DNA of 64,000 bases from Rhodospirillales bacterium (GTDB lineage: Bacteria > Pseudomonadota > Alphaproteobacteria > Micavibrionales > Micavibrionaceae), in NCBI GenBank assembly GCA_023898765.1, contig CP060238.1, forward strand, positions 1,736,001 to 1,800,000, given 5' to 3'. The position numbers and the translations under genes are program-made. This document shows, one piece after another, positions 61,789 through 64,000 of the stretch (the stretch's first letter is position 1; every line of letters starts with the position of its first letter). The notes under the pieces are model-generated. The model saw only the letters and a program-made list of their open reading frames with translations. It did not search any database and was not told the DNA's origin.

Positions 61789-61865
61789 CGGGGTGTGGCG
61801 CAGTCTGGTAGCGCGCATCGTTCGGGACGATGAGGCCGGAGGTTCGAATCCTCTCACCCCGACCA
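61789..61865 (+). tRNA. tRNA-Pro, anticodon CGG
   Basis: Acceptor CGGGGTG (61789-61795) pairs with CACCCCG (61855-61861); discriminator A and encoded CCA follow. The anticodon stem CATCG/CGATG surrounds loop TTCGGGA, giving CGG at 34-36. T-loop GGTTCGAATCC-type sequence is present. Confidence 0.95.
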
Positions 61866-62063
61866 GTGTTTTCAAGGGTTTCAGACTTTTTTAACTCCTT
61901 TCCCGGTTTTCTCTGGGGCAGTATCCGGGGCAGTCACGCCGTAGCGTAGCGAAGGCGAAGAAGAGGGACATGTTGCTGCTACGGCACGGCAAGCCAACAG
62001 AGCCTAAAAATCCGAAACTTGTTTGTCAAAAACAATAGACCATAAACTGGTTATAGCCACGGG
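61866..62063. other. Intergenic region after tRNA-Pro, possible integration scar
   Basis: About 200 bases without a credible gene. It has GGGGCAGT twice (61915-61922, 61927-61934) and a perfect 8-base inverted repeat GCCGTAGC/GCTACGGC (61938-61945, 61978-61985). Such motifs next to a tRNA can mark a former attachment site, but no integrase or duplicated tRNA end is seen. Confidence 0.4.
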
Positions 62064-62474
62064 TTATTTCTTTTTCTTTTTTTGTGAAGTTTTCTTTTTC
62101 GGGCAGGGATACACTTCGAACAAAGCCAGCGCCACGGCAGGTGCAGCGCTAAAAGGGTCGTGCTGGGCGTTTTTTTCCAGGTAGGCCAGCACAATGTTCT
62201 GAAGATCGCTCGTCTTCGCGGTATTGGGGACACACATATCCACGCTTGGCGACGTTCCCAAAGAGCGCAGCAGATCGTGATAGTCGATCACACCAGCAAT
62301 ATACGCCTGACAGGCCGTATGGCCCCGTTTCACTTTTTCGCCGCCGCCGCCGTCTTTTTTGCACAGCTCTAGAAGATAGGCGCCGGAAAAAAACGGTCCG
62401 TCTTCCGGCTGCGCCTGTGCGGGCAGGATAAAGACAAAAGCGAAACAAAGAAAAAGAAGAAAAAGACGAAACAT
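62064..62474 (-). CDS. Rap1a/Tai-like exported protein
   Basis: 136-residue precursor with signal peptide ending PAQA. The mature part matches the Rap1a/Tai immunity-domain layout: FSGAYLLELCKKDGG, CQAYIAGVIDYHDLL, DMCVPNT, LAYLEKNAQHDPF and a final EVYPCPK. The paired Cys residues likely form disulfides. Family members can neutralise T6SS amidase effectors, but many are stand-alone with unknown roles; no T6SS gene is nearby. A Lys-rich C-terminus is odd. Confidence 0.7.
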   Translation of the reverse strand: MFRLFLLFLCFAFVFILPAQAQPEDGPFFSGAYLLELCKKDGGGGEKVKRGHTACQAYIAGVIDYHDLLRSLGTSPSVDMCVPNTAKTSDLQNIVLAYLEKNAQHDPFSAAPAVALALFEVYPCPKKKTSQKKKKK

Positions 62475-62487
62475 CTGATTTTTCCGG

Positions 62488-63624
62488 TTATTTTTTGGCA
62501 GCGTCTTTTAACTGCTGCAAAACGGCAAAAGGAGAATCTTCAGGGTTTATTTTGGCTTCGGCCTTATAAACGCGCTCTTTATTCCGGTCTTCTCCGGGCT
62601 TGCCTTTTGGCTTTACTCTTTTGACCGCAGGTTTCTCTTTCGGTTTGGTTTTAAAATTCGGCTTGGACTTCGCGGTTTCGGTATGGATCGCCTTGCCGCG
62701 TTTCAGCCGGAATGTCGCCAGCTCCGGTTTTTCCTGCGGCTTGTTTTCCGCCGCCTGAGGCTCCGCTTTTTCTTCCTGCGGCTTGTTTTCCGCCGGATTT
62801 TCTTCCTCTGCTTTTGCCTCTTCCGCCTTTAATTTTTCCGCAATCTGTTCCTCAAGGGGATCGTGCGTTTTGACATGCCCCATCGCCTCCAGAACCTTAT
62901 AGAGGTCGGCAATATTGCTCCCCAGCCATTCGGCCATCTGGTGCTGCGCCTGGAACTGCCCCTCTTTTGCGGCGTCATAGACCGCGCACACAACCCGGTC
63001 GAGCATATCCACACGGATCGCGCGCGGCCCGTAAACCGGATATCCGATACTGCGGTAGTAGTCTTTATCAATGTCCCGATCTTCGATTGAAAAAGAAACG
63101 ATGCCGTCCGTCGGCACCTGCGCAGGCAAATCTTTGCCCTGCCAGAGCGTCAGAAGAAGGGCGCGCAAACGCACTGCCGCCGGTTTGTTGAGTTCCGGCA
63201 AAAAGACAAGAAGCGGGCCCATCCGTATTTTAAACCCGCGCAGGGCCTTCCTTTGTTCTTCATCGAAAGTCGAAATCAGGGACTGGAGGTCTTCGCGGGG
63301 CAGTATCCCCAGCGCGGTGAAAAGTTTCTCCAGCAGGGCCTTGGGATTTTCAGGAACGGTTTCAGACTCTTTCAGCTTAAACAAAGGCGTCAGAACGGTT
63401 TTGATATGCCGGTCCAGCCACCCTTGCACAAAAACGCGAACATCTTCTTTCGCCTCGCCTGTCTCATCAGAGATGTCAATCTCGGCCTTTGGCAGGGTCA
63501 AAGCATCTCCTTTGGTGACATGTCCTATCCTCACGCCGGGCAAAGGATTGCTGACCTCTTTTTGCCAGAAAATCTGCCCGTCTTCCGCGAGTTTAAACTG
63601 CGTATCTTTGGAACTCAGGATCAT
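62488..63624 (-). CDS. Stand-alone protein resembling the C-terminal part of an MgpS/SUV3-type helicase
   Basis: 378 residues from the ATG at 63624 (a TTG at 63678 is possible but less likely). Residues about 90-250 fit the C-terminal region of alphaproteobacterial helicase-related proteins: ALRGFKIRMGPLLVFLPELNKP, AAVRLRALLLTLWQGKD, YPVYGPRAIRVDMLDRVV, QMAEWLGSNIADLYKVLEAMGH. No Walker A or DEAD box is present. The C-terminal third is charged, with repeated AENKPQEE-like and Lys-rich tracts, probably disordered. It may be a split or truncated helicase whose ATPase half lies elsewhere or was lost. Confidence 0.6.
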   Translation of the reverse strand: MILSSKDTQFKLAEDGQIFWQKEVSNPLPGVRIGHVTKGDALTLPKAEIDISDETGEAKEDVRVFVQGWLDRHIKTVLTPLFKLKESETVPENPKALLEKLFTALGILPREDLQSLISTFDEEQRKALRGFKIRMGPLLVFLPELNKPAAVRLRALLLTLWQGKDLPAQVPTDGIVSFSIEDRDIDKDYYRSIGYPVYGPRAIRVDMLDRVVCAVYDAAKEGQFQAQHQMAEWLGSNIADLYKVLEAMGHVKTHDPLEEQIAEKLKAEEAKAEEENPAENKPQEEKAEPQAAENKPQEKPELATFRLKRGKAIHTETAKSKPNFKTKPKEKPAVKRVKPKGKPGEDRNKERVYKAEAKINPEDSPFAVLQQLKDAAKK

Positions 63625-63714
63625 GGTTTCATTCTCTACCCGAACTGCGCCTATAGACACAAGAAAAAAAGCGCGCAATAGTGCTATCTTTATTCTTTCC
63701 GGAGCCTTTTATTC

Positions 63715-64000
63715 ATGCTGCGCACCCTCCTGTTTTTAACCGCCTTTTGCATTCTGGCTTCAGGAAACGCGCGCGCAGCCGTCCCCATCGATGAGGCAGG
63801 GGCTGAAAACATCAGGACGATCGTCCAGACTCTTCTGGATCGGCAAAAGGCCGTGCGTGAACTTTCCGGCGGCGCGCTGGAGACGAAAGGCGTCCTCACC
63901 GTTGAAATGGCCCGGACTTACTATGCGATTACGCTGCCGCACATTACCCTCGTCGATCCGGCAGGGCGGCGCGCGGAAATCGGCATGATTGCCCTGAACG
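63715..64000 (+). CDS. Exported protein, partial at right edge
   Basis: The first 95 residues of a gene that continues past the window. GGAG lies ten bases before the ATG. Signal peptide MLRTLLFLTAFCILASGNARA, mature start AVPIDEAGAENIRTIVQTLL. Not enough sequence for a family call. Confidence 0.75.
   Translation, partial: MLRTLLFLTAFCILASGNARAAVPIDEAGAENIRTIVQTLLDRQKAVRELSGGALETKGVLTVEMARTYYAITLPHITLVDPAGRRAEIGMIALN

Noticed and set aside
62064..62474. T6SS immunity function for the Rap1a/Tai-like protein
   Set aside because: Domain similarity only; no effector or T6SS genes within reach, so I keep a neutral call.

Overview
The window looks like chromosomal DNA from an alphaproteobacterium. 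Evidence: a C4-type 5-aminolevulinate synthase (HemA); a hybrid malic enzyme/phosphotransacetylase; pyruvate phosphate dikinase; an IspH-RnhA neighbourhood; a CheY-like regulator with the alphaproteobacterial C-terminal Arg cluster followed by a CheE-like protein; a rickettsial 17 kDa antigen-type lipoprotein; and a candidate CtrA box (TTAA-N7-TTAA). Placement below class is inference. A Micavibrio-like lineage would fit, but nothing here proves it.

Layout. 0.5-9.5 kb: sodB, then a leftward block with yajC-secD-secF (Sec translocon accessory proteins), a peptidoglycan-binding lipoprotein and an Mth938-domain protein, followed by a TIKI/EreA-like protein, a LysM/M23 lipoprotein, pcm and serS. 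9.6-18.4 kb: an N-formylglutamate amidohydrolase-type protein, lipB, tRNA-Leu, maeB, mgtE, a GNAT protein and a class A penicillin-binding protein. 18.5-26.6 kb: rnhA, a P-loop protein and ispH going left, then xseB, ispA and dxs going right. The isoprenoid genes ispH, dxs, ispA and, near the right end, an ispB-type gene are therefore close together. 26.7-37.4 kb: sppA, a GIY-YIG protein, aroC, a sigma-factor-like gene, fabI, pdxH and htpG. 37.4-49.8 kb: a zincin relative with a degenerate active site, a thiamine-diphosphate enzyme, a response regulator/CheE-like/YjfB-like motility cluster, ribokinase, hemA, a DUF2330/RnfD-like membrane pair, an aminotransferase, a TetR regulator and a PfkB kinase. 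49.8-64 kb: a solute-binding protein, small envelope proteins including a tandem paralogous pair, a family 9 glycosyltransferase divergent from ygfZ, a HAD phosphatase, ppdK, a methyltransferase/GNAT pair, a polyprenyl synthase, tRNA-Pro, a Rap1a/Tai-like protein and a stand-alone piece resembling the C-terminal part of an alphaproteobacterial helicase.

Most of the window is housekeeping. The most notable non-routine signals are: a cluster of DnaA-box-like 9-mers next to a perfect CtrA-type box at 19.07-19.18 kb; a palindromic TGTCATT...AATGACA repeat that lies in frame at the start of a lipoprotein gene (7.4 kb) and recurs at 37.3 kb; a 70-base element closed by a perfect 10-base inverted repeat at 55.2 kb; duplicated small membrane proteins with duplicated promoters at 52.4-53.4 kb; and two short genes below the usual size cut-off (22.0 and 40.9 kb). 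No complete mobile element, CRISPR array or rRNA gene was seen. I found no convincing multi-gene defence or secondary-metabolite system.
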